Assembly (NCBI GenBank): GCA_046590705.1
Contig: JBKJUK010000070.1
Location: 1-9,368, forward strand
Direction of reading: 5' to 3'
Source of the DNA: JBKJUK01 sp046590705
GTDB taxonomy: Bacteria; Acidobacteriota; Thermoanaerobaculia; Gp7-AA8
Length of the DNA: 9,368 bases
Part shown: piece by piece, positions 1 to 6,433 of the stretch
Layout: each line of letters begins with the position of its first letter
How positions within the stretch are numbered: position 1 is the stretch's first letter
Notes under the pieces: model-generated
What the model saw: only the letters and a program-made list of their open reading frames with translations
Told to the model about the DNA's origin: nothing
Databases searched by the model: none
Position numbers and translations under genes: made by a program

Positions 1-173
1 CGCGACCCTTGCTCGTAGATTCCTCAGTCGCAGCTCTCTCTGCGTTGGATACCGAGCACGGCGCGCTCCTTCGGAATGACGGCTGGTCCGTTGCGGCGCA
101 ATTCTTCGACCCGCAACCCCGCATAAAACCTGTGAGTTTCTTGGAAGCCCCGGATCGTTCTGCGTCTGCAGAC
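1..173. other. Non-coding region downstream of coxD
   Basis: No convincing gene is present between the coxD stop and the window edge; the reading frames that cross it are the reverse complement of coxD. Its right end begins with a perfect 10-bp palindrome at 164-173, directly after the coxD stop. A 7-bp inverted repeat lies at 90-96 and 111-117 with a 14-nt loop, but no T-run follows it on the minus strand, so I do not call a terminator. The left part (about 17-80) resembles an intergenic repeat, listed separately. Confidence 0.6.
17..80. repeat. Putative dispersed intergenic repeat (imperfect inverted repeat)
   Basis: Read on the minus strand, the segment starts GTCATTCCGAAGGAGCGC and ends GCGACTGAGGAATCT. 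The outer ATTCC and GGAAT are inverted copies. These two half-sites look like a short repeat that I recall seeing many times between genes in numerous bacterial genomes, usually with the two halves close together. Here they are separated by roughly 25 to 30 extra bases, so it may be a longer variant or an interrupted copy. Only one copy is in the window, so repetition itself cannot be shown here. It may extend to base 1 and beyond the window. Confidence 0.45.
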
Positions 174-503
174 TCAGTGAGTCACATACTGGCGGGTGAA
201 GAAGTCGCTGAATGTCAGGATGAAAAGAAGGGCCAGCCAGAGGAAGCTGCCGATGACCACGACCCAGGTGAGGCGCGTGCTGTGACGAACGTGCATGAAG
301 TACAGAATGACCAGCGCAGCCTTGGTGGTAGCGATGATCATGGCCACGGGCGTGTTCATGAATCCCAGGTCGACGAAAGCGGCAGCGACTGTAATCGCTG
401 TTCCGATCATCAGTGCGAAGAAAATCGTGAAGTAAATTTTCTTCGACGAGACGTGATGCTTCGGGTCCACGTGGGGGACTACATCGGCTGTTGAATGTGT
501 CAT
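174..503 (-). CDS. coxD: Cytochrome c oxidase subunit IV (prokaryotic type), CoxD
   Basis: A 109-residue membrane protein, the small fourth subunit of a haem-copper oxidase. It carries no redox centre; in the family it packs against the catalytic core and probably aids stability or assembly. Three hydrophobic spans are visible at about residues 22-43, 52-71 and 79-99, with a polar His-containing N-terminus. The second span carries the family-like pattern around K61 to H71 (Lys early in the helix, YFMHV at the end). Length and position as last gene after coxC fit the prokaryotic COX4 family. Start is ATG at 503, preceded by AGGAG at 513-517 with 9 nt spacing, inside the 16-nt gap after coxC. 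Assignment rests on size, topology and context as much as on sequence, because the family is weakly conserved. Confidence 0.9.
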   Translation of the reverse strand: MTHSTADVVPHVDPKHHVSSKKIYFTIFFALMIGTAITVAAAFVDLGFMNTPVAMIIATTKAALVILYFMHVRHSTRLTWVVVIGSFLWLALLFILTFSDFFTRQYVTH

Positions 504-519
504 CGGGATAGGCTCCTGC

Positions 520-1182
520 TCAGGCGTGTCGATTGATCAGATAAAGCAGGGGGAAGAGGAAAATCCAGACGATATCGACGAAATGCCAGTACAGCCCGAA
601 CACTTCGATCGGTGAGTAGTACTCCGGAGTGAAATCGCCACGTCGGGCACGCCACACCAGCCAGATCAGAATGCCCAGACCGATGATCATGTGCAGTGCA
701 TGCAGTCCGGTCATTCCGAAATAGAAAACGAAGAACAGCTGGATCTTGTTCGCACCCGGCGCCTGGAACGTAAACATCGACCCGGGAAAGAGACCTTCGT
801 GGATATGCTCGGCATACTCGATGGCCTTGATGCCGAGAAAGACCGAACCGAGAATCATGGTGAGGATCAGACTCACTACCAGCGCTTTTCGCTTTCCGGT
901 CTGTGCGTAGTAAACACCCATGGCCATGGTCAGACTGCTGAAAATCAGCACTGCCGTATTGATCGTGCCCAGCAGAATATTCTGGTGATGGCTGGCCTCG
1001 GCCCATGCTTCGGGGTACGTGACTCGGTAGAGGGTGTAGGCCATCAGGATTCCACCGAAGAACAGAATTTCGGTGGCCAGGAAAGCCCACATTCCAAGGG
1101 TGGCGGCCTCGTGCTGCTGACCTAAATCCTCGAAATGATGCTGCAGCGCCGGATGGGATTCTTCGTGACGAATATCAGTCAA
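520..1182 (-). CDS. coxC: Cytochrome c oxidase subunit III, CoxC
   Basis: Subunit III of the caa3 oxidase, 220 residues, five predicted membrane helices (about 30-51, 69-90, 101-122, 147-175, 198-216), the short bacterial form lacking the first two helices of the seven-helix type. It has no metal centre; in the family it stabilises subunit I and supports proton uptake. Family hallmarks seen are the ATEILFFGG stretch with Glu38, Glu122 in the third helix, the GLHALHMIIG segment (His161, His164) and the C-terminal YWHFVDIVWIFLFP signature (199-211). The start codon is TTG at 1182, not ATG: a strong GAGGGAGG lies 6 nt upstream and the resulting length is normal, while the next ATG (residue 31) would remove the start of helix one. 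The gene overlaps the coxA stop by 8 nt, which suggests translational coupling. Confidence 0.95.
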   Translation of the reverse strand: MTDIRHEESHPALQHHFEDLGQQHEAATLGMWAFLATEILFFGGILMAYTLYRVTYPEAWAEASHHQNILLGTINTAVLIFSSLTMAMGVYYAQTGKRKALVVSLILTMILGSVFLGIKAIEYAEHIHEGLFPGSMFTFQAPGANKIQLFFVFYFGMTGLHALHMIIGLGILIWLVWRARRGDFTPEYYSPIEVFGLYWHFVDIVWIFLFPLLYLINRHA

Positions 1183-2830
1183 CTCGGGCCTCCCTCGACT
1201 TCACGAACTGTGTGTAGTCGTACGCTTCCCATGTGACTACCGGGGTCTCTTCGAAATTGTGAGTGGTCGGGGGTGACTGCGTTGTCCACTCCAGTCCGAC
1301 TGCGCCCCATGGATTTGGTGGAGAAAGCTTTCCGTACTTCAGCGACCAGAGCAGATAGATCAAAGGAAGCAGGAAGCCGATTCCGAGGATGGATGCACCG
1401 GCGGTCGAGAGCACGTTCAACACCTGGAACTCAGGAGCGTACGCGTGGTAGCGGCGCGGCATCCCCATATATCCGAGAAGGAACTGAGGGAAAAACGTGA
1501 GGTTGAAACCGACGAAGATGATCATCGCCGAGAGCCTGCCCCAGAATTCCGGGTAGAGTCGTCCAGACATCTTCGGCCACCAGAAATGCAGCCCGCCGAT
1601 GTAGGCCATGACCATTCCTCCCACCATCACGTAGTGGAAGTGGGCCACGACGAAGTACGTGTCGGTGAGATGCACATCGAGTCCCAGCGCTGCCAGGAAA
1701 AGACCGGTCAGACCGCCGATTGTGAACAGGCCAATGAATCCGAGGGCGTACCACATGGGAGTGTCGAACTGGATCGAACCCTTGTAGAGCGTGGCCGTCC
1801 AGTTGAACACTTTGATGGCTGAGGGAACGGAGACCAGGAAGCTCAGGATCGAGAACACCAATGCCGAATAGACGGAGATTCCCGCGACGAACATGTGATG
1901 CCCCCACACCAGGAATCCGAGGAAAGCGATCCCGAGGCTGGCGTAGGCCACGAACTTGTAGCCGTAGATTTTCCGTCTGGTGAAGGCCGCGATCAGTTCG
2001 CTGATGACTCCCATTCCGGGAAGAATCATGATGTAAACGGCAGGGTGCGAGTAGAACCAGAACATGTGCTGGAACAGCAGCGGATCTCCGCCGAGAGCAG
2101 GATCGAAGATGCCGACGCCAAGCGCGCGCTCGAGACCGAGCAGGAAAAGCGTGATGGCCAGAACCGGTGTCGCCAGCAGCATGATGATGCTGGTTGCGTA
2201 GAGCGACCAGACGAAGAGCGGCAGGCGATACCAGGTGAGTCCTGGCGCGCGCATTCTATGCACGGTCACGATGAAATTGAGACCGGTGAGGATCGACGAG
2301 AATCCGATGATGAAGGCGCCGATGGTGATGGGCAGCACGTGCGAGGTCGAGTACATCGTGCTGAATGGTGTGTAGAACGTCCAACCGGTGTCGACTCCCC
2401 CGGTGAGTACCACGATGAGCGTGAAGGTCGCCCCGATGATGTAGAGGTACCAGCTCAGCAGATTGATTTTCGGAAACGCCAGATCCTTTGCACCGAGTTG
2501 GATTGGCAGAATGAAGTTCCCGAGTACAGCCGGAATGGACGGCACCAGGAAGAAGAAGATCATCACGATGCCGTGCATCGTGAAGAAGCGGTTATAGGTA
2601 TCGGAGGCCAGGAGATCACCCTGAGGCGTCAGCAGTTCGAAGCGCATCATGACTGCGAACAGCCCACCCAGAAAAAACATGGCCGTCAGCGACAGTAGAT
2701 AGAGGATGCCGATCCGCTTGTGATCGATGGTCAGGAGCCAGGACATGATCCCGTACTCCTGATTGAGGTAATTCTTCTGCCTCGTGTCGATGGCTGAAGG
2801 CGGTGGAGTGTCGACCACTTCGATTGTCAT
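1175..2830 (-). CDS. coxA: Cytochrome c oxidase subunit I, CoxA (A2-type haem-copper oxidase)
   Basis: The catalytic subunit, 551 residues, reducing O2 to water and pumping protons across the cytoplasmic membrane. All metal ligands expected of the family are visible: His86 and His399 for the low-spin haem, His397 for the high-spin haem, and His262, His311 and His312 for CuB. Tyr266, four residues after His262, is the residue that is cross-linked to it in this family. The helix reads YSHPAVY (260-266), so the Glu of A1 oxidases (HPEVY) is replaced and the YS pair marks an A2-type enzyme. Lys340 (SAIKVFNW) matches the K-channel lysine, and Asp116 with Asn123 match the D-channel entrance. About twelve helices fit the family size, followed by a hydrophilic tail of roughly 60 residues. 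Start is ATG at 2830, 12 nt after the coxB stop; the Shine-Dalgarno is weak (AAGG, partly within the coxB stop codon). Whether haem a is used is inferred from the cluster type. Confidence 0.98.
   Translation of the reverse strand: MTIEVVDTPPPSAIDTRQKNYLNQEYGIMSWLLTIDHKRIGILYLLSLTAMFFLGGLFAVMMRFELLTPQGDLLASDTYNRFFTMHGIVMIFFFLVPSIPAVLGNFILPIQLGAKDLAFPKINLLSWYLYIIGATFTLIVVLTGGVDTGWTFYTPFSTMYSTSHVLPITIGAFIIGFSSILTGLNFIVTVHRMRAPGLTWYRLPLFVWSLYATSIIMLLATPVLAITLFLLGLERALGVGIFDPALGGDPLLFQHMFWFYSHPAVYIMILPGMGVISELIAAFTRRKIYGYKFVAYASLGIAFLGFLVWGHHMFVAGISVYSALVFSILSFLVSVPSAIKVFNWTATLYKGSIQFDTPMWYALGFIGLFTIGGLTGLFLAALGLDVHLTDTYFVVAHFHYVMVGGMVMAYIGGLHFWWPKMSGRLYPEFWGRLSAMIIFVGFNLTFFPQFLLGYMGMPRRYHAYAPEFQVLNVLSTAGASILGIGFLLPLIYLLWSLKYGKLSPPNPWGAVGLEWTTQSPPTTHNFEETPVVTWEAYDYTQFVKSREARVD
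1189..1196 (-). promoter_or_regulatory. Shine-Dalgarno for the TTG start of coxC
   Basis: GAGGGAGG on the minus strand, 6 nt before the TTG at 1182 and inside the end of coxA. Its strength makes the rare start codon credible. Confidence 0.8.
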
Positions 2831-2842
2831 TGAGGGATCGCC

Positions 2843-3895
2843 TTACTGTTGCGTCGCCGGCGCATTCGCGCTGGCGGTGCCGGTTTGTGCTGGATTGGTA
2901 ATCTCGGTAGCAGGCGGAATCCGCTGCTGAGCTGGCCCGCCGGGCTGCTGTGACGGACTTCCTACAGGTCCTGCCTGACTTTTGATGTAAGTCAGGAGTT
3001 GAATCAGTTGTGTCTCGTCGACCTGGCCCTCGAAGGAGGGCATGACCGGGTCATAGCCAGCAACGATCTTCGTCTGCGGGTTCAGAATCGACTCTCGAAT
3101 GTAATTTTCATCGGCATTGACAACCTGGTTGTTGTTCAGCTGAATCGACTTGCCGTAAATCCCGACCAGCGAAGGTCCACGACCCGAGGCGTCAGGCATG
3201 TGACAGGTGTTGCAGGCGTACCGCTGAAAGAGCTTCTCGCCTTCCGCAGCAGGCGTAACCTCACTCGCTCCGCCGTTGAGCCAGGCCTGGAACTTGTCCG
3301 GTTCGTATACGTTCACCCATCCAACCATCTGCGAATGCCATGTTCCGCAGTACTCGGAACAGAAGATGTGGTACCGGCCCGGCTTGGTGGCCTGGAACCA
3401 ACTGTAGGTGTAACGATTTGGAAGTACGTCGGTGTGCACCCGGAACTCGGGAACGTAGAAATCGTGAAGCACATCCTCGGAGGCCATGATCAGCCGGACT
3501 GGACGTCCTACAGGAACGTTCAACTCGTTGATCTGCGACTGCCCGCCGACGTGTTGAAATTTCCACATCCACTGCTTGCCGGTCACGTACACATCCATGG
3601 CGTCTTTCGGTGGTCGCACGATATCGAAAAACAAACGTGCGCCGAACAGGAACATGCCCATGAAGATGATGGTGGGAATGACGATCCAGCCGAGTTCGAG
3701 AAGGACGTTCTCTTTGTAGGAGACGGGGTGTTCGTCCTGGTGTTTGCGGCGGTACTTCACGCCGAAGATGAAGATCAGTGCGACGACGCCCAGCGCGACC
3801 AGGCCGCAAATGACGACCATGCCGATGTAGAAGGCGTCCATCTTCGGCGCGATCGTTGATGCTGCTTCCGGAAAAAGCGGAAAGTCCTTGACCAT
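2843..3895 (-). CDS. coxB: Cytochrome c oxidase subunit II with fused cytochrome c domain, CoxB (caa3 type)
   Basis: Subunit II, 350 residues, which accepts electrons and passes them to CoxA. Layout: two membrane helices (about 20-47 and 66-92), a periplasmic cupredoxin domain (about 100-200), a cytochrome c domain (about 215-307) and a Gln/Pro/Ala-rich tail (about 310-350). CuA ligands are all present: His144, Cys179, Glu181, Cys183, His187 and Met190. Trp109 and Trp111 (KQWMWKF) match the aromatic patch where electrons enter CuA. The fused domain has the haem c site CNTCH (228-232) and a likely axial Met285 in PVMPSF. The fusion defines a caa3-type oxidase that can take electrons directly from ACIII. 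I see no cleavable signal peptide or lipobox; the first helix probably remains as an anchor. Start is ATG at 3895, only 3 nt after the sco stop, with a poor ribosome-binding site, so coupling to sco translation is likely. Confidence 0.97.
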   Translation of the reverse strand: MVKDFPLFPEAASTIAPKMDAFYIGMVVICGLVALGVVALIFIFGVKYRRKHQDEHPVSYKENVLLELGWIVIPTIIFMGMFLFGARLFFDIVRPPKDAMDVYVTGKQWMWKFQHVGGQSQINELNVPVGRPVRLIMASEDVLHDFYVPEFRVHTDVLPNRYTYSWFQATKPGRYHIFCSEYCGTWHSQMVGWVNVYEPDKFQAWLNGGASEVTPAAEGEKLFQRYACNTCHMPDASGRGPSLVGIYGKSIQLNNNQVVNADENYIRESILNPQTKIVAGYDPVMPSFEGQVDETQLIQLLTYIKSQAGPVGSPSQQPGGPAQQRIPPATEITNPAQTGTASANAPATQQ

Positions 3896-3898
3896 ATG

Positions 3899-4720
3899 CT
3901 ATTGATCCCGCCTTGTGATTCGCTCGTGGAGCCGGTCCCTGCGGACCATGACGATGATGAATCCTGCCAGAGCCAGGACTGTTGCTGCCCCGCCCGCGCG
4001 GACGAGATTCACCGCCTGCGCGCTGTACTTCCCGGTGGCCGGATCGTAGTGGTAACAGACCAGCAGAAACTGGTCGCTCATGGAGCCGATTTTACTCTCC
4101 GACGCCTCAACCAGAGCCAGCCTGAGATCGCGCGTTTTATGCTCGAAGCCATACAGGTAGCGCGAGGCTTTGCCTTCGGGCGTGAGCACGATCAGCGCAG
4201 CGCCGTGCGCGTACTGCTTGATCTGCGGATCCCACTGAAACTTGAATCCCACTGAATCGGTGAGTCGACGGATTGTCGCTTCGTCGCCGGTGAGAAAATG
4301 CCAGCCCTTCGCCGTTCCAGGTCGAGCGTACCGCTTCACGTACAGGTCTTTCTTCTGCTGAGCGATCACTGCGGTGTCGCGATGATCGAAACTGACTGTG
4401 ATCACGTCGAATTCACGACCCACATCAAACTTGAGATCGGCCATGGTGTTGACCAGACCATCGAGCACGATGTTGCAGAGCATCGGACAGCTGAAGTAGA
4501 CGAGGTTCAACAGAACCGGCCGGTCGCCCTTGATGAGCTGCCGCAGTTGAACCTTCTTTCCGTTACTGTCGCGGAACTCGAGATCGAGCGGGATCTGGGC
4601 GTCCAGCTTCTGATCGATACGGACCATCTTACGAAGATCCGACTGAGCTTTGGTGTCAGCGAACGAAGACGTGCCGACCAGCAACACCAACAGCGCGAGC
4701 GGCAAAACGCGGCGCATCAT
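3899..4720 (-). CDS. SCO1/SenC-family copper chaperone with C-terminal membrane anchor
   Basis: A 273-residue thioredoxin-fold protein of the SCO family, which delivers copper to, or reduces the cysteines of, the CuA site of oxidase subunit II; its place directly before coxB fits this job. An N-terminal signal peptide (1-21, possible cleavage after SFA) exports it. The copper/redox site is CPMLC (Cys78, Cys82) after LNLVYFS, and His172 in the QYAHGAAL segment is the expected third ligand. A second membrane span sits near the C-terminus (about 241-259), followed by a basic tail, so the mature protein would be anchored at its C-terminal end instead of by the usual N-terminal helix. A CYHYDPATGKY stretch (222-232) just before the anchor adds another Cys and His. 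Start is ATG at 4720, overlapping the upstream stop as ATGA, with GGAG at 4729-4732; the adjacent ATG at 4717 is also possible. Confidence 0.93.
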   Translation of the reverse strand: MMRRVLPLALLVLLVGTSSFADTKAQSDLRKMVRIDQKLDAQIPLDLEFRDSNGKKVQLRQLIKGDRPVLLNLVYFSCPMLCNIVLDGLVNTMADLKFDVGREFDVITVSFDHRDTAVIAQQKKDLYVKRYARPGTAKGWHFLTGDEATIRRLTDSVGFKFQWDPQIKQYAHGAALIVLTPEGKASRYLYGFEHKTRDLRLALVEASESKIGSMSDQFLLVCYHYDPATGKYSAQAVNLVRAGGAATVLALAGFIIVMVRRDRLHERITRRDQ

Positions 4721-5250
4721 GGCCGCTGCTCCGCTGCTGCATTGACGGTCCGCGGACCCTGCGCTGCGACCACACCCGCAGGAACCGGTGCCGCGATTCC
4801 GGGCATTGAGGAAACTGGTGCGACGACAACTGGTGCTGCAGACTTCTCGACCCGTGTCGGCATCCCCTGAGCTACGACAGCCTTCATGGCCTGATCGATG
4901 GGAATTCGTTTGACTCCCCTCTTCTCGTCGATCCAGCCTTCAGTGCTCATCTGTTTCGTGTACTCGGCGCTCAGGATTTTCATATCGAGGCCTGGATTCA
5001 CCTGCAGACGCGGCTCGGGAGGAACGCGCGGGTGCGGGAGCTTGACCATGGTGAGCGGTTCGGCATCCTTACTCGCTTCCATACTTTTGAGGCCGACGAA
5101 CAGACCAGCCATGGCCAGATAAATCAACACCATGATGACGATGAAACCAACCACGAACCAGAGGATGGCCCGCACATTGACGTCGCTCTCCTCATGATGA
5201 ACATCAGGATTCAACTCACCAGCGTGCTGATCGTGCGTCATCTCATCCAT
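4717..5250 (-). CDS. Unnamed single-span membrane protein between actF and sco
   Basis: I cannot name this 177-residue protein. From the chosen start it has a His- and acid-rich N-terminus (His6, 9, 18, 19), one strong membrane helix (about 28-54), and an outer domain with a Pro-rich stretch (LPHPRVPPEPRLQ, 71-83) then GWIDEKRGVKRIPIDQAM (105-122). The tail (138-177) is low-complexity Ala/Pro/Val. Positive-inside reasoning is ambiguous, but an inside N-terminus with the larger part in the periplasm is most likely. The PEPRLQ and GW(I/V)D..GV.RIPI pattern looks like one I recall in small proteins beside oxidase and SCO genes, so a role as an accessory subunit or assembly factor of ACIII or the caa3 oxidase is inferred. 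Start: an ATG at 5280 is open but lacks a ribosome-binding site, whereas AGGAGGT at 5259-5265 sits 8 nt before the ATG at 5250. It overlaps actF by 8 nt and sco by 4 nt. Confidence 0.8.
   Translation of the reverse strand: MDEMTHDQHAGELNPDVHHEESDVNVRAILWFVVGFIVIMVLIYLAMAGLFVGLKSMEASKDAEPLTMVKLPHPRVPPEPRLQVNPGLDMKILSAEYTKQMSTEGWIDEKRGVKRIPIDQAMKAVVAQGMPTRVEKSAAPVVVAPVSSMPGIAAPVPAGVVAAQGPRTVNAAAEQRP
4725..4750 (-). repeat. 26-nt in-frame tail repeat, copy in the unnamed gene
   Basis: This stretch matches 6456-6481 at 23 of 26 bases and is read in the same frame, giving TVNAAAEQ at the end of the unnamed protein. It includes the GGAG used to start sco. Outside the 26 bases the two loci do not align. 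Confidence 0.6.
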
Positions 5251-6433
5251 GGTGCATGACCTCCTGAAGCTCCGGTTCATGCATCGGAAGAATCGAACTC
5301 TTTCTCAGAATGAACAGGAACGCTGCCACCCACAGGCCGCCAAGCCCGAGGATCGCGGCGAGATCGAGCCAGTGCGGGGAAAAATGCGCGGCCTCTCCAC
5401 CATGACTGAACGAAGGCATGATGATCCAGTAGTAGTCGAGGATTCGCATGACGATCATCAGAATGGCGATGAGTCGGATGATCTTCGCCTGCTCTTTGAG
5501 ATTCCGCATGAGCAGCAGGAGAAACGGCAGGAAGAAGTGCCCGACTAAAAGGATGACGGAGATGGCGCCCCAGGCGCCTGAGGTCCTGACGATGTACCAG
5601 GTGACTTCCTCGCGGATGTTCGCATACCAGATCAATAGGAATTGCGAGAAACCGGTATAGGCCCAGAGCATCGTGAAGGCCAGGAGCAGATTGGCGAAGT
5701 CGCGAAAGCGGGGTCGGGTCAACAGGCCTGCCAGCGGCTCGCGTTGCGCCAGACTGGCCATCACGATGATCATCGTGGCCATCGCGGTGAGCAGACAGCC
5801 CACCATGAAACTGATCCCGAACATGGTCGAAAACCAATGCGGGTCGAGTGACATCACCCAGTCCACTGCGGCTAAGGTCAGCGTGAGCGCGAGAATCACC
5901 AGGCCGCCCGCGCTGATGCGGCGCATGTTGCGACCGCGAGTCTCCGAGTAGAAGCCTTCCTGACGACGCGCGAGACGATTCAGGAAGAAAGCGATTCCTA
6001 TCCAAATGATGAAGAACAACACTGCGCGTGTAATCCAGAAGGGAGTGTTCAGATAGGCGGCTTTGCGTTGAAGAAGATGATCGTGTTTCATCACCTCAGG
6101 CTGCGCCCAGATATAAAGGTGGTGCATGCCGATGATCACCGGGATGAACAGCGCCGCAACCATGGGAAGCGTTTTCGTGGCTGCTTCCAGCGGACGACGC
6201 AACACCGCGCCCCAGGTCCCGCCGCTCAGATACTGAATCATCAGCAGCGCCAGTGATCCCAGAGGAGCACTGACGATCAGAATGAATCCGACCAGGTACG
6301 AACGATAGAAATGCTCAGGCTGAATGACCCAGCCGATGATGAGAGCGATGAACCCCAGTACGCCGAGTACGAGCGCCGGCTTCTGGACGCGATCGAGTAC
6401 GCCCGGTTCATATTGCTGATGAACGGTGCTCAT
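5243..6433 (-). CDS. actF: Alternative Complex III membrane subunit ActF
   Basis: A 396-residue integral membrane protein of ACIII. Ten hydrophobic spans are visible (about 19-37, 45-68, 88-109, 133-152, 175-194, 203-227, 246-269, 285-309, 317-338, 355-376), as expected for ActF. It binds no cofactor; in the family it is structurally related to ActC but is not thought to hold the quinol site, and a proton-conducting role has been proposed. Conserved-looking polar membrane residues include His104-His105, the VDWVMSLDPHWFSTMFG region (190-206) and FLLIWYANIREEVTWY (265-280). It starts at ATG 6433, overlapping the actE stop as ATGA, with GAGGGAG at 6441-6447 and 7 nt spacing. It follows actE and completes the core act gene set; the unnamed gene begins before its stop codon. 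Confidence 0.93.
   Translation of the reverse strand: MSTVHQQYEPGVLDRVQKPALVLGVLGFIALIIGWVIQPEHFYRSYLVGFILIVSAPLGSLALLMIQYLSGGTWGAVLRRPLEAATKTLPMVAALFIPVIIGMHHLYIWAQPEVMKHDHLLQRKAAYLNTPFWITRAVLFFIIWIGIAFFLNRLARRQEGFYSETRGRNMRRISAGGLVILALTLTLAAVDWVMSLDPHWFSTMFGISFMVGCLLTAMATMIIVMASLAQREPLAGLLTRPRFRDFANLLLAFTMLWAYTGFSQFLLIWYANIREEVTWYIVRTSGAWGAISVILLVGHFFLPFLLLLMRNLKEQAKIIRLIAILMIVMRILDYYWIIMPSFSHGGEAAHFSPHWLDLAAILGLGGLWVAAFLFILRKSSILPMHEPELQEVMHHG
5259..5265 (-). promoter_or_regulatory. Shine-Dalgarno deciding the start at 5250
   Basis: AGGAGGT on the minus strand, 8 nt before the ATG at 5250, a near-perfect anti-16S match lying inside the end of actF. It supports the shorter start over the open ATG at 5280, which has no such site upstream. 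Confidence 0.85.

Noticed and set aside
90..117. Possible terminator: GTTGCGG and CCGCAAC with a 14-nt loop
   Set aside because: The stem is only 7 bp, the loop is large and no T-run follows in the minus-strand direction.
164..173. 10-bp perfect palindrome GTCTGCAGAC right after the coxD stop
   Set aside because: A palindrome of this size occurs by chance, leaves no loop for a hairpin, and no second copy was noticed that would mark it as an operator.
1895..2698. Open plus-strand frame of 267 codons opposite coxA
   Set aside because: Antisense shadow of coxA with strongly biased charged composition; coxA has every catalytic residue, so the sense strand is the gene.
2999..3859. Open plus-strand frame of 286 codons opposite coxB
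   Set aside because: Antisense shadow of a complete coxB; no motif or supporting context.
5251..5280. Ten extra N-terminal codons of the unnamed gene, from the ATG at 5280
   Set aside because: No ribosome-binding site precedes 5280, while AGGAGGT sits at the correct distance from the ATG at 5250.
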